A DNA stretch of 64,000 nucleotides from Porpolomopsis calyptriformis. Taxonomy: Eukaryota > Basidiomycota > Agaricomycetes > Agaricales > Hygrophoraceae. A model generated the notes under the pieces. The model was not told the origin of the DNA, ran no database searches, and was given only the letters and a program-made list of their open reading frames with translations. Location of the stretch: the NCBI GenBank assembly GCA_951640195.1, contig OX621168.1, forward strand, positions 2,108,001 through 2,172,000, given 5' to 3'. Shown here one piece after another: positions 43,169 to 54,800 of the stretch; the first letter of the stretch is position 1, and each line of letters opens with the position of its first letter. Made by a program: the position numbers and the translations under genes.

Positions 43169-43747
43169 CTAGGATAAGTCCTTGTCGGAGACGGCGGTCG
43201 ACAGGGAAATAATGTCGGCCAGGGAAGTATCGTCGTCGTCGGGGATGGTGATAGGGTTCGACGACGAACTGGGGGGAACGATGAGTGGACCTGGGAAAAC
43301 AGGGGGAGCCAGGGAATCGAGATGGGGAAGTACCTTTGCGACTTCCTCGTATTTTGCCTCCCAGTGCTTGGCCTGTTCTCGCCAATATTCACTCGCTCTT
43401 CTCTTTCCGTCCAAGCTCATTCCTTGATTATACAACTCTTCATTTAATCTCGCAATTTTGTTTTTGTAGTATTCGACGTCCTTCTGCAACAACTCGATGA
43501 TTTGCTCGGGTGGGATGGGTGGTGTGATGATTTCCTCTGGCCATATGGGAAGGTCCCAATTACGTGCGCATCGGTTATGCTGCCAGAGTTGTCCGGCAAG
43601 CTCAGCTTCACTGTAGGCAGAGGAGGTGGAAGCGAGCAGAGGGAGAGCGCGATGAGGGGGTTGTCCTCCAGTGGACATACGAGGAGTGCGGGGTGGACGA
43701 CCACCAGTAGACTTGTGAGCAGTTTGGTGCGAGCGTTCTGTGGGCAT
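43169..43747 (-). CDS. ORF3 of element C, intact coiled-coil protein
   Basis: 192 residues from ATG 43747 (MPTERSHQTAHKSTGG) to a stop 80 bp before the LTR, without interruption although gag and pol of the same element are broken. Order: Arg/Pro-rich N-terminus (about 1-50), LPIWPEEIITPPIPPEQI (about 75-90), a coiled coil (VEYYKNKIARLNEELYNQG to SEYWREQAKHWEAKYEE, about 92-140), then a Pro/Ser-rich, acidic tail (ITIPDDDDTSLADIISLS). No signal peptide or membrane segment. The PP motif followed by a coiled coil ending in a Trp-containing (E/F)(Y/F)W-x-x-x segment is shared with elements A and E. It could be a particle or chromatin-associated accessory protein; function unknown. Confidence 0.7.
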   Translation of the reverse strand: MPTERSHQTAHKSTGGRPPRTPRMSTGGQPPHRALPLLASTSSAYSEAELAGQLWQHNRCARNWDLPIWPEEIITPPIPPEQIIELLQKDVEYYKNKIARLNEELYNQGMSLDGKRRASEYWREQAKHWEAKYEEVAKVLPHLDSLAPPVFPGPLIVPPSSSSNPITIPDDDDTSLADIISLSTAVSDKDLS

Positions 43748-43871
43748 AGCGATGTCGATTTCTGAGAGTGAAAGATGGAGATGAAAGAGATTATAAGGAT
43801 GAGTCGGAGTTTGGAAAAGGTGACAAAGGTGAAAAATATAAACGAGGGGAGTTGATACCGTGAAAGAATGA

Positions 43872-44832
43872 TTAGGTCGCCGTTTGAATTAACTGTTCGT
43901 ATTCTAGAATTCATTCTTTCGCATGGAGGAGGTTCTTCTTCGGCTCCCAAGTTGCTTCTTCAATGGGATAGCCAACCCATTTGACTAAATACGTACAACG
44001 TCGGGTAGACCTGTGATGTTGGAGAATTTGTTCAACCTCATATTCTTCTTTTTCTTGAATGACATCTGGAGGTGGGCGGAGATCATTGTCTACTTCCTCC
44101 GGGTGGAGATTGGAGTTAATGTTAGCAGGTCTTAGGAGTGAAACATGAAAGACGTTCTGTATTTTCCATGATAAGGGAAGGGCCAGGTGATAAGAGACTT
44201 TTCCGATTCTTTCCAGAACTTTGAATGGTCCAGTGTGTCGGACATCAAGTTTGAGGGTTGGACGACCTGTTTTTAAGTTACGGGTATCAAGATAAACAAA
44301 TTGACCTATTTGGAGTTGGGTATCTTTCCGTTTGCGATCTGCAAAGCGTTTTATGGTTTCGGCCGTTGTTTCCAGAGCTTTTGTGGCTTCTTCACGGGCT
44401 TCTGTGAGATGATCGTGAAAGGCATCTGCTGCGGGGTTGGGAGTAGAGGTCACAGGGACGGATGGGATGAAGGGATGTTGGCCAGTATCAAGGTAAAAGG
44501 GAGTGTGTTTCATTGAGGAGTGCTGTCAGTTATTATACGTGAATTCAGCTGGGGATAGCCAGTTGGACCAATCGTCTTGCATAAAATTTGTATATAAACG
44601 AAGGTATTGTTCAAGTTCTTGATTGGTGCGTTCCGTTTGACCATCAGTTTGGGGATGATAAGCGGTGGATAGACCGGAGATAATTCCCAAATGAGTGTTG
44701 AGAGCTTTCGCGAATTTGGAAGCGAATTGAGTTCCTCAATCGGTTATGATCTTCTTTGGTAAGCTGTGGTGTTTCCATACATTGTCCCTGAAGAGTTTTG
44801 CGACTCCTTCTGCAGAAATATTCGATGTCGTC
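43872..44832 (-). pseudogene. Element C pol, integrase C-terminus and chromodomain
   Basis: Continues the integrase beyond solo LTR F: KLFRDNVWKHHSLPKKIITD, a TGA where the SDRG-type Arg is expected (about 44736), GTQFASKF, then MKHTPFYLDTGQHP, FKVLERIGKVSYHLALP, VFHVSLLRPANIN and a chromodomain (EEYEVEQIL, TYLVKWVGYPIEEATWEP). A TGA at 43911-43913 replaces Arg; the frame then ends TAA 43872-43874. Confidence 0.88.
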
Positions 44833-45191
44833 TGTTAGACGGCAGTCTAGGGTTGATCGCAAGGTTTTACTTCAGGCTCTGGGTGTAGGGTTTTAAAGGG
44901 TTGGAAGACTACTGATTGGGGTGTTAACGAAAGAAACAGACTTATCCTAAGTCTATCTACTGCTAGCTTTATATACTAGCTAAGTATGAGTCATACTGAC
45001 TATGTGTGAGTCGTAACGACTATGGATGAGTCATGTAGATAAGGAGAGTGATGGTAGACTAAATATAGATATGGCTTGGTCACCTTCTATTACTAAGTGG
45101 AGCTTGGGTGGCTAAGCGGCTATTGATGTAAACTGTCTGATGTAAATAGGAATAGACGAGCAAAGGAAAAAGAAAAAATATATCTCTGACA
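44833..45191 (-). repeat. Solo LTR F inside element C
   Basis: 359 bp, TGTTAGACGG...CTCTGACA, TCGTC duplications at 44828-44832 and 45192-45196. The reverse-strand TATA (plus about 44949) and general layout resemble the A/C/E LTRs, so the minus orientation is likely. TGAGTCA motifs at 44987-44993 and 45027-45033. Its removal rejoins the integrase frame of element C. Confidence 0.92.
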
Positions 45192-45196
45192 TCGTC

Positions 45197-47802
45197 GGGA
45201 TGAAGTGAGCGCGTTTGGTAAAGCAATTGACAATGACTAAGACAGCATTGTAGCCAGATGATTGGGGGAGTTCCACGATTAGATTGGTGGTGATTTCTTC
45301 CCAAGGTCGAGACGAAGGGGGAATGGGTTCCAGGAGACCTGCAGGCTTTGAGGGATAGAGCTTGACTTGTTGGCAGGTCGGACAGGATGATACAAATACA
45401 CGGATGTCAGGGGCAGCACTACTCCAGGTGTAGTTCCGCAACACAAGCTCACGTGTCTTCTCGATTCCGGGATGGCCTCCATGGGGTAGGGAGTGGGTCA
45501 ATCGAATTATCTCTGTGCATAGCAATACGTCTGCTGGCATGACAATACGATCTCCTGCATCTCTCACAATTCCGTCAGTGAAGGAGTAGCTGGAAGAGGG
45601 ATCAGATAATTTGATGCGAATGTCCTCTGGGATTTGGTTGAAGTCGGGGAAGCGAAGTCTTGACATGAAAGAGGGTTCAGACATGGAAATGATAGCATTG
45701 ATAAAATGTTCGGGAGGGAGGAGGGCTTGGCCTTCTAATTCTTCTTCCGTACGACGGTGGTCGGGTCAGCGGGAGAGTCCATCGGCTTTGTTCTTGACTC
45801 CAGGGGAATACTCGATCTTGAAGTCGAATCTGCCTAAGAATTCCATCCAACGTGCTTGTCGTCTGGAGAGGGATCTGTTCTGCATGAAATACTTGAGCGC
45901 TAAATTGTCTGTTTTTATCAATACAGTATCCCTTGCGCCCTCTAAAAGATAGCGCCAATACTTGAGGGAAGTGACGATTGCAAGCATCTCTAGATCATGG
46001 GTAGGATAGTTGTACTTGGCAGGGAGCAAGGATTTCGAGAAAAAGCCAACAGGGTGCCAACCATTGTCGTGTTTTTGAGATAAGACCGTGCCAATACCGA
46101 AATCAGAGGCATCGGTCTCCAAGAGGTAAGGAAGGTCTGGCCGCAGGGTAAGAAGGACAGGGGCTGTAGTGACGAGACATTTGAGTTGTTCAAAGGCTTT
46201 TTGACATAAAGGAGACCAATCCCAAGGTTGGTCTTTTCGCAAAAGGCCACAGAGGGGACGAACGACTGAGGAGAAACTTTTGATATAACGACGCCAAAAG
46301 TTGGTGGTGCCAAGGAAGGATTGGAGGTCTCGCAGTTTTTGGGGTGTCGGCCAATTGATGATGGCGTCTACCTTTTTTGGGTTGATAGTGAGTTGACCTT
46401 TACTGATGATTGTACCAAGGTATGTAACAGAGGTCTTCTCCATTTGGCATTTGACGGGTTTGGCGGATAGTTGATTCTTCTCCATGAGTTTAAGGGTTTT
46501 GTCAGTCCAGTGGCGGATTTCTTCAGGGGTGTCGCCCATGATAAGAATGTCGTCAATATAGATGTGAACACAGCCAGAGTCCAGAACGGGTTTAAAGAGA
46601 ACGTCTATCATTCGTTGAAAAGATGCTGGGGAGTTTCGTAGTCCAAAGAACATAATGGTCGGTTCAAAGAGTCCTTGATTGGTGATGAAAGCCACTTTCC
46701 ATTCGTCGCCTTCCTTGAGTCGTATGTTGTTAAATCCCCATCGAATGTCGATAACAGTGAAGAGTGAAGCAGTGGCGAGCTTCGGTACTTGGAGGATCTC
46801 CGACAAAAGGGGAAGGGGGTAACGATCAGGAATGGTCTTTGAGTTGATATAGCAATAGTCCTGGATGGGACGTAGACCAGCACTGAGACCTTTGGCATTG
46901 ATCTCTTCAGCCTTTTTTGCAAAGAAGAAAGGAGCAGCTTGCGGCGATTTCAATGGACGTATCCGACCTGTTCTGAGATTTTCGTCAATAAACTTATTAA
47001 GTTCCACCTGTTCGTAGGGGGAAAGGGGATAGAGTTTTCCAACTTGATATTTGGTGTTCGGGTAGAGGTTGATCGCATGATCAAAGGGACGTCAAGGGGG
47101 AAGTTTGTCGAATTCTGCGGTATGGAAAACATGCCAGAAATTGTGATAATGACTGGGAATGAAGGATTTGATGTCCTCCTCAATGGAAACTGGTCGGGAG
47201 TGATCAACTCCAACCAAGCGGATAAAGGAGTTATGTTTCAGACTCGAATCAAAGACGTAGAGCTCTTCCTGTGGGGGCAACACTCTGACTCGCATACTAC
47301 TGAACAGCGTGTCACCAGATGCGAAGGTTAAGGTGCCTTTTGTCCAATTGATGGTGGGGTTGTGTCGCAAGAGCCATGGGAAGCCGAGGATGACCTGTTG
47401 CTTTCTTCCTAAGTTGGTGACCTCCAACTGGATTCGTTCTCGAAAAGATAGATCTGGTGCCTCGATAAACAGGTCTGTGTCGTGTGTGATGGGACCTCCT
47501 CGGTTCTCGGAACCATCAGCGTTTCATACTGGTACAACCTCATCCAATGGATAGGTCGATATCTCCATTTGACGAACGAATGCTTCGTCAATAAAATTCC
47601 CTGAGGCGCTAGAGTCAATGAGTGCTATGATAGCCACTCGTCGAAGATTGTTGGCACTCGTGATCCAAAGATAGAATTTGAGAGTGCCTTTGCCCTGTTC
47701 AAGTGTGCCAAGAAAACGAAAACTTTTCATAGATGGTGGTACACATACATGGGACACAGCCAAAGTGCTCGGGCTTTTAGCACTTGGCCGGACTAAAAAT
47801 CC
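45197..47802 (-). pseudogene. Element C pol, protease to integrase
   Basis: Starts in the -1 frame at GGATTTT (47796-47802). Protease: ALIDSSASGNFID, where the usual Gly of D-[ST]-G-A is Ser. RT (46990-46270): VIDIRWGFNNIRL and YIDDILIMGD, both Asp present. RNase H: LETDASDFGIG. Integrase: HSLPHGGHPGIEKT ... CPTCQ zinc region and EITTNLI, where the first catalytic Asp reads Asn. Stops are TGA at Arg positions (for example near 47525, 47093 and 45766). 413 residues of RT/RNase H (47007-45766) are uninterrupted. Confidence 0.9.
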
Positions 47803-49217
47803 TTTTGCTCTTTTAACACTCGAGCTAGCGCAGCCCGTCTCTCCTTGTCCCAATTCGCGATTCCCATATCCTTCAAGTCATCCTTTGCCGTCCTTTTCTC
47901 CTTTTCTTCATCCTCTGGTACTTCCTCTATCCACGCTTCCGATTCTTCCGTATCGACCCAATTGATCATTCAGACATTTCGTCCTTTACCTCGACCGCAA
48001 TTTCCTCCTTTTCCTCGAGTAGAAGTTGAGGTTTCATGACGTGCCGGAACGTCTTCAGCACGTGGGCTTCGACATTCATTGGCATAGTGTCCCTTTTTGC
48101 CACAGTTGTAGCAAGTGATGGAGGAGTTGTCTCGTTTCACTGTCTTGAGAGAGGCTTCTCTCGATTCTTGTTTGATCGGGGATGAAGTGGTGGTGGAGCG
48201 GGAAGGGTTTCCTCGGGGATTCGATTTGGTTTCAGACTTCTTTCCTTTTTGATCTCGACTTGACCACAATGCTTGTTCGGCTCATTGCTCCTGGTACTGT
48301 TCTTCGAACTGGGCCGCTTTCATCGTCCAGTCCAGCAAGGTCAACGGCATATTGTCCATCGAGTAAATCCGCGTTCGGATCGGCTGGGGGAGTCCGGCTT
48401 TGTAAAACCAAAGTAGGGCAGCCTCGTTGTACTCAGTTCTTGCTGCATGTTGCATGAACCGAAGGTTGTAGTCTTCAATCGTTCCTGTCATCTTCACTTT
48501 CTCTAGCTTGATCCGCGCCTTCGCTGCTGGGTTAATCCTTCCGAAAGCTTCCCTAAAATCGTCCAAAAATGTTGCGTAGTCCCACACGAAATTCCTCATT
48601 CTATCAACTCCTTCCGTGAACAGTCGTCCCCAAGCCCGTGGATTGCCGTCACCGAGATAAGAGAGCATGTAGATGATTTTCTGTTTGTCGTTGTAGTCCT
48701 TGACCACAAAATTGAGTCGACATTGATGAATGAAGTCTTCAAGCTTCTCAGAGGTTCCATCGTATTCGGTTGGATCGGCGATTTTGATTTTGGTGGGGGC
48801 TGGAAGTGTGGGGGGAGCAGTCGTCTGGGTGGGTAGTTGAGTGGGAAAGGTTGGTTGGAAAGGAGGTTGGACGGATTGGGTTCTTCTTGCAGGGTAAACG
48901 AAAGGATTCAAGGGGGAAAGTCCAGGTCCCCGAAGTACAGATCGTCGTCGTGGGGGAGGGGTGGCTAGTTCAGATTCTTCACGTCGACTTTCTTTGAGAG
49001 TTTTCAGTTCCTTTCGGAGTTCGTCATTGACGTCGACTTCGTTGTAGTACCAGCCACGGAACTGGTTGATTTGTGCTCTTAGGTCTCTGAGCTCTTGTTC
49101 CATGTTGAATGGGACAACGTCTTCTTCTTCTTCTTAGATGGTAGGGGGAATGTTGCTGGGTCCGGGTGCGAGAACAGTTTGATCGGCTTCATACTGTTGT
49201 TGAGATGTTTGAGACAT
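47793..49217 (-). pseudogene. Element C gag
   Basis: ATG at 49217 (MSQTSQQQYEADQTVLAPG); the frame is open upstream to the LTR. A TAA interrupts at 49134-49136. Then come a coiled coil (MEQELRDLRAQINQF), a Pro-rich linker, the gag domain (DPTEYDGTSEKLEDFIHQCR), a TGA at an Arg position (48282-48284), a Ser/Lys-rich linker and a zinc knuckle (CYNCGKKGHYANEC, about 48110-48060). The terminal TAG (47793-47795) follows GGATTTT. Confidence 0.88.
47796..47802 (-). promoter_or_regulatory. -1 frameshift heptamer, element C
   Basis: GGATTTT on the minus strand, followed directly by the gag TAG. Identical in sequence and placement to element D. Confidence 0.7.
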
Positions 49218-49380
49218 TGATGTCAGCGATGATGATGAGGGGGAAAGGGGGATGATGGATTGTGCAGGGGTTTGGAATACTATGGGTTGAAAGGGAGTAT
49301 CTGAATCTGCAGATGAGAAGATTGACCTTGTTAAGTCTTTGGCAGGATCCAGAGTGGAAGTGGTTTGGTGCGCAAGAAGG

Positions 49381-49391
49381 AAGTTCAATTC
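49381..49391 (-). promoter_or_regulatory. Self-priming primer-binding site of element C
   Basis: GAATTGAACTT on the minus strand, one base inside the LTR, pairs over 11 nt (one G-U) with the minus-strand segment at plus 49484-49494, 31 nt below the TATA (plus 49518-49525). Confidence 0.65.
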
Positions 49392-49392
49392 T

Positions 49393-49761
49393 TGTTATGA
49401 TTTGGTAGTCGAAGTTTTACTTCTCACGTTGGAGGGGCTGATAAGGAATATGAATTCGACTAAAGAGTGGGGGAGCTAACTAGGAATCGAACTTAACCTA
49501 CTGACTAAAGGTCAGGCTTTATATACTAACTACCTGAGTCGCCATGAGTCAGTCGTATGTACGATTACAAAGCGGAATCCGGAATGTGACTAGTGAAGAG
49601 TCACAAAAGGAATAACGGAAACGGAATGTGACTCGTGAAGAGTCGGAAGGAAGGTACATGTGATCAGTCTCTATATATATAAAGTGGTAAAGCGGGAGGA
49701 TAAATGGAATGGAGACTAATCAAGTATGACTAAAAAGAAAAAGAAAAAAGTGTCCGTGACA
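49393..49761 (-). repeat. Element C LTR (5' LTR in element orientation)
   Basis: 369-bp copy of 42720-43088, bordered by GTGAG (49762-49766). Confidence 0.95.
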
Positions 49762-52700
49762 GTGAGGCCAGAGGTGGGTGGTAGTAGTAAACATTGGAAT
49801 AGGTATCCTTGTTCAAAGAGAATAGATGGAATACCTTTGAGAATATCTGTATAAGGATCACAGATATCACATTTTTCTACACCTGGTAAATTGGCACAAG
49901 TGACTCTAGTACCATCCATTAGGGATGAAAGCCCAAGATATCAATAGTCAACTATGTTCCACATCCATTCTTTCCCTTCATGAACACCACTCAAGTCTTC
50001 TTCAGTATAAGAAGCTTAACTGATCTATTGAACTAGGCTATTGTCAACCAAAAAGATCATAGCAGGCTTGCCATTTTGTCTAGCATGCCTACTTCCTTGG
50101 AAGAGATTCATAGCACCATAAGGAAGGCCACCAAAGATAACAGCCCCCATATCTTGACAGTCCACTCTATGGATAGGTCCAGTGGTGGAAACAATCCACT
50201 AGTTAAGGCCTGCATACCATCTTTCCTCATTAGCCAGATGATCAGAGGGATCTAATTTAGAGTGAGAGGTGCACTTGTCAAAGGAAGCTCCAATTCTGTT
50301 GACAGCAGGAATGGAGGTACAGAAAATGATGCCCCTTCAAGTTGAACCAAGAAAGGAGGTGGTGATTAATTTAGCCAAGTCAATAGTGAAGTAATTCAGA
50401 ATAGTTTCACCAGACTTCACCATTTTAATGTAGTAGCATAAATTGGGTTGGTGAGTAGGCTCCCTAATAATGGTGGTGGAATCAGGAAGGGCAGTTGCAA
50501 GGAAGAATTGGTGCATGAGACAAGGAGGAAGTAAAGCTGAAAGGTAAATTTTCTGGACAGCAAATCCTGTCAAAGTAGAGATTCTTGTAAAGTGCTGATA
50601 ATAGTTGGCACAGGTTAAAACTTGGTGAGCTTCATCAAGCAAACAATAGACTTCTCATACTCTCTCCAAAAGCTACATACAAGGGATTTAATTAGAAAAT
50701 TATTATAACTGAATAATTAAATACTCACCTTTCAAACTTGATATGAGTTGCAGTTTCCAATACTACAAATAATACCCTAGCTGATTAATGGCTAATAGTA
50801 TTGGTTGTCCACTGAGCACAATCAATCCTAGCTTCTTTAGCTTTGTATAGCATATCCCTCAAGAGCATCTTGTTAGGTATGAGAACAATAGTTATAAAGT
50901 TCTCTTCTACCAGAGATGGCAAAATAAAGACTAGGCTTTTTCTACCACCAGTGGGTGAAATTCCAATAAAGTTACATTGCCATTCAATCACCAGTTCAAC
51001 TATTTTCTGCTGTCCAGGTGATTTGAACTACACACTAGGTATCTTGGGGAAGAAGCAGTGAAGAAGTTGATGGAGGGGATCTGATAATGAAGTTGAAGAA
51101 GCTGGGGTACTGTTTTCTTTGGATATAATAGTTAATAGATTGGATGAAGGTGTGAAGCTTGAGGTAGGAAGCAGTGGAAGGGCAATAGAGAGACTAGGAT
51201 TTGGGAAGGGATCATCAGAGTATACAATTCCTCCAAGTCATTGACCTAAGGTGTGACTAGTTCTTGAGGCTAAACAGGAGGATAAAATACTAATCCAGAA
51301 GGAGGGGGAAAGGTTGGTTAAGGAGGAGGAAAGATTAGCTGAGTAGAAGATGGGTGACTATAAAGAACTTCAGCTATCCCAGCTGCCACACTCTGTTGGA
51401 TTTGAGCAGTAAGTTCAACCCTCATTTGAGCAAGAGCAGTTGATATAGTAGCAGTCAAATACTCAATGATCTTCCCTGTATCCAAAGTAACAGGACCAGA
51501 AGGTGCTGAGTGATCAAGAGGGTTGGAAGAGTGAGAAGAGTGAAGGGAGTGGTGAAGTTTTCATCTCTGTTAAATAGGCAGTAAAGGAGGGTGACCAGGG
51601 TAAAATTAAACTAGCTTCCACCAGGCTTCTGAAATATGGCCAAATCATAAAAGGGTGTTACTAGACATGCAGGGAAGATATCCTTCTTGAGTGGCATACA
51701 TCCTAACCTGCATGTGATTACTATGATTAGCCTGCTCTGCTAAAGCATCTTGCTCATCTTACTCAATTTCATATTCTAAACCTAAATAGGTGCAAGTGAT
51801 GGTAATGATTAGTTGGTAGTAAGGTCTGAGGCTGAGTCCAACACCACAGTGAAGTTGAGTGAGAGTTTGAAGGGAATGGCTGAAGTGTTCTTCCTTGGTA
51901 CTAAGACCCATATTGACTCAAAGGTATTTATCATAGAGGTGATAGGCATCTTCCCCCTATAAAATCCAGGCAAACTCTTTCTCTATTAGCCTAATCACTA
52001 GCAAGTAGAACTAGAGAAGTTTGGCAAATAGGGGATTAAGTTTGGTTGGTACAAAAACCTCCTTTTTAATGAGGTTTTCATACTTGATACAATATGTAAC
52101 AAACCAAGTATCCCCATTATTCCCATACAAGTGGTTTCCAGCCTGGTGGAGTTCTTCACTTTGAGATTCATAAACTCTGCTCCCCATGAAGGTTGGCCAC
52201 AGGTAGCAAATCCAAGGACAGACAACTTCTTGTTGATATCTGTAGTAGCCTGTATTACCTTCAGCATTGCTGCTGTATTGTAGTAGATTTCTCCATCATA
52301 ATCCAAAGTGGCCAGCTGAGGATTTGAGTTACTTAAGAGAATCTTGATAAGAGGGTGACTTTCTTGAAGGAAGTCTCTATGATCAAGCCAGCTATATTTA
52401 TGTGTTTCCACAGTCCAATCATCAGGTACTTGAGTAGGGATATTGATTGGAATATCTTCTCCTTGGTATAAGACTTTGATATCCTCTTAGACTTCAGTAT
52501 ACAGGGTATGAAGTCTAGTAATCCATGTAGGAATATCTACAGTATATTCCTTGTAGGAGATTTTAGTGCTATTATCAGAGATATGAGCATAAGGTGGGGA
52601 GGATTGAGATATAGCTAGAGATAAAGCGTAACATTGGTAGTCAATGATAGTATTAAAAGGGGAGATGATTCCAGGCTTGAGACTTTTCAAAGCATAGAAT

Positions 52701-54800
52701 TCAACAGTTCTAATAAATAATATAGAAACTTTACTTTCAAGATTATCAACACAATATAAATTGGACTTACTTGTATAGATTATTGTTAAAATGAGTCTTG
52801 TTCTTTAAGGCTTCATAAAGAGTAGTTCCTCTGCAAGCATACTCTAGCTTAGCAAAGATCTGGGTAACATCCTTGGCCTGTTTGAAATTCCCATCTTCTT
52901 TAAGACAGGAAATGGCTAAAAGAATATTCAACCACCTCATCCCATTTGCTGTATTTAGTATAATCATCTTGGTTGGAATAATCACAGCCCAAGAGAAAGG
53001 GTGAAATGAAGTGGTAAAAGGCTAAGATAGGATCTCCAGCTTCTGTCTCTTCTTTATCCAAGATTCTGAGAAGAGAGAAGCTAGTATTTTCTTAATCCTT
53101 AGTAAGAGGGAACTTGTAGTTAGAGGAATGCCCTTAGAGAGTAAGAAGAATAGCATAGGAAAGGGTGTGGAGAATATGACTGTAAGTGCAAAGGGTTTGA
53201 TCACTAGAGTGGGGGTGCCAGTGTACTCCCTTTTGACTAGAGCTAATTTATAAGTGATCAAGTTAATATTCATCTAGTAAAAAAAAAAACAGAAAAGAAG
53301 TTTACCAAGGACATTCCATAAGCAAACACCTAATACTAATGGCTGAACTTTGTGCCATTGATCTGATCTCCTTCATATAGTCAAAGGCAATATCCCTAAG
53401 TTTATCCAGTCCTTTAGGTTCCTTAGCAAACACTGGTTGAACTAAGGAGAGAAGTGTTTTAATGCTAGTCTGAGTTTTAATATGATCAACCAAATGAAGA
53501 TGCCAACCAGTCACTTGAAGTAGAGGGGGGGATTTCATGGGTGTGAACAGGGGCACCAATTAAAGTAGATGCAAACTTGGGAACTTGTTTCTGCAGATAG
53601 ACTGCAAAAACACTTTGAGTGAGTGAACCTGTTTGAACTGGTAATACTTCAAACCACTGCTGAGGAGAAGGGTTGAAAAAGGTTTGAATGAAGCCAAGGT
53701 GAAAAGCAGAGGTAGCAGGTATCTTATTCTCTTTGTAAGCTAGTGACCAATGCTTTTTGAAAGTATTAAAGCTAGGTATACAATAGTTGCATTTGTTGCA
53801 ACAATGGCTATCAGAAGTAATGGTTAAACATTCCATAGGTGGACCTCTAGGCTTTGGGGTAGCTATATTGGTTGTAGTGCAAACACCTACCTCTACTATA
53901 GTTTGATTGAATTGAGATGTTTGAGCTTGGGTAAGCCTGATATTGTGGACTGTTAAATGATGAAGTGTAGTACTAGGTAAGGATATAGTGTGGCAAATAG
54001 TGCAGTGAAGAGTTTTGTGTATAGAATGAACTTGGAGTGAGAGGGAAGTTAAGAAGTTGATGGATATAAGTAGGGAAGTGGTTGAATTGGCAGGAGGAAT
54101 ACTAGATTCTACTAAATAAATAAACTAATAAAAGGGAATAAATTGATTAATCACAGAATTACTTACCAGTATTTTCAGATTGAGATATTAAAGGTTGAAG
54201 GCCAGAGAGTGGAGAAGAGAGATAACTCTTAGTAGCACCAACAGGGGTAGCAGGAATAGTGGTGGTAGTGGGAAGAGTCAGTTTGGATTTTTTAGACCTT
54301 GAACTGAATTGGTGAATGTTAGGATGCTTTACCCCTTTTGTAAAATCTTGATGATGATGGTTGACTACAAGTTAGCTATTATCATTATTTGTTAATGATA
54401 AGGGTACAGAGGCAGGATCAGAATCAAGATCAACTGCCTTCTATTCGACTTTAGTAGTAGAATAAATACTTTTAAGGTGATTGCAAAACATTTGAATGTT
54501 TGCATGCTCCTGTATGCACCCCTTGGTGGTACACCTGAGAAGCTCACTTTTATTGGAGCAACAAACTTGGATGGTTCCCTCTATGAATTATTATTATAAT
54601 TGGAGGATATTAGTAGAGTAAAGAAGAAGAAGAAGAAAAAACCTAACTTACTATTAGTAGTAATTTCATAAGAGAGGTGATGGCAGAAGGCTGAATGAAT
54701 CTTCTGGTTTCTATGAGGGACAACAATTTTGCAAACAGAGCAGAGGCCTAAACCAAACCAAAACTCAGAAAAAGGAAATGTCAGTTTGGATTGATATAAA
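49762..54800 (-). pseudogene. Telomere-linked RecQ-type helicase pseudogene, N-terminal and helicase parts
   Basis: Minus strand, N-terminus at the right. Zinc-finger-like segments: LCSVCKIVVPHRNQKIHSAFCHH (54.75 kb), LRCTTKGCIQEHANIQMFCNH (54.5 kb), LHCTICHTI (54.0 kb), CCNKCNYCIPSFNTFKKHW (53.8 kb). Then LGFIQTFFNPSPQQWFEVLP, MKEIRSMAQSSAISIRCLL, CLKEDGNFKQAKDVTQIFAK (52.9 kb) and LSVLGFATCGQPSWG (52.2 kb). The helicase core includes ISPTGGRKSLVF, a Walker A with Arg for Gly, DEAHQVLTCANY, and AVQKIYLSALLPP. Short introns remain (for example 54112-54166). Many stops; element C splits the C-terminus. RecQ-type telomere-linked helicases are often subtelomeric in fungi. Confidence 0.75.

Larger units (their letters stand above)
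42720..49761 (-). mobile_element. Ty3/gypsy retrotransposon C, full-length, with ORF3
   Basis: LTRs 42720-43088 and 49393-49761 (369 bp each, TGTTATGATT...CCGTGACA) with GTGAG duplications at 42715-42719 and 49762-49766. The LTRs differ at about eight sites. Gag, pol (-1 frame) and an uninterrupted ORF3 lie on the minus strand. A solo LTR (F) sits in the integrase. TGA stops at Arg positions disable gag and pol. It split the RecQ-like pseudogene. Confidence 0.96.

Noticed and set aside
48282..48457. Plus-strand frames over element C gag
   Set aside because: Shadow of the gag coding strand.
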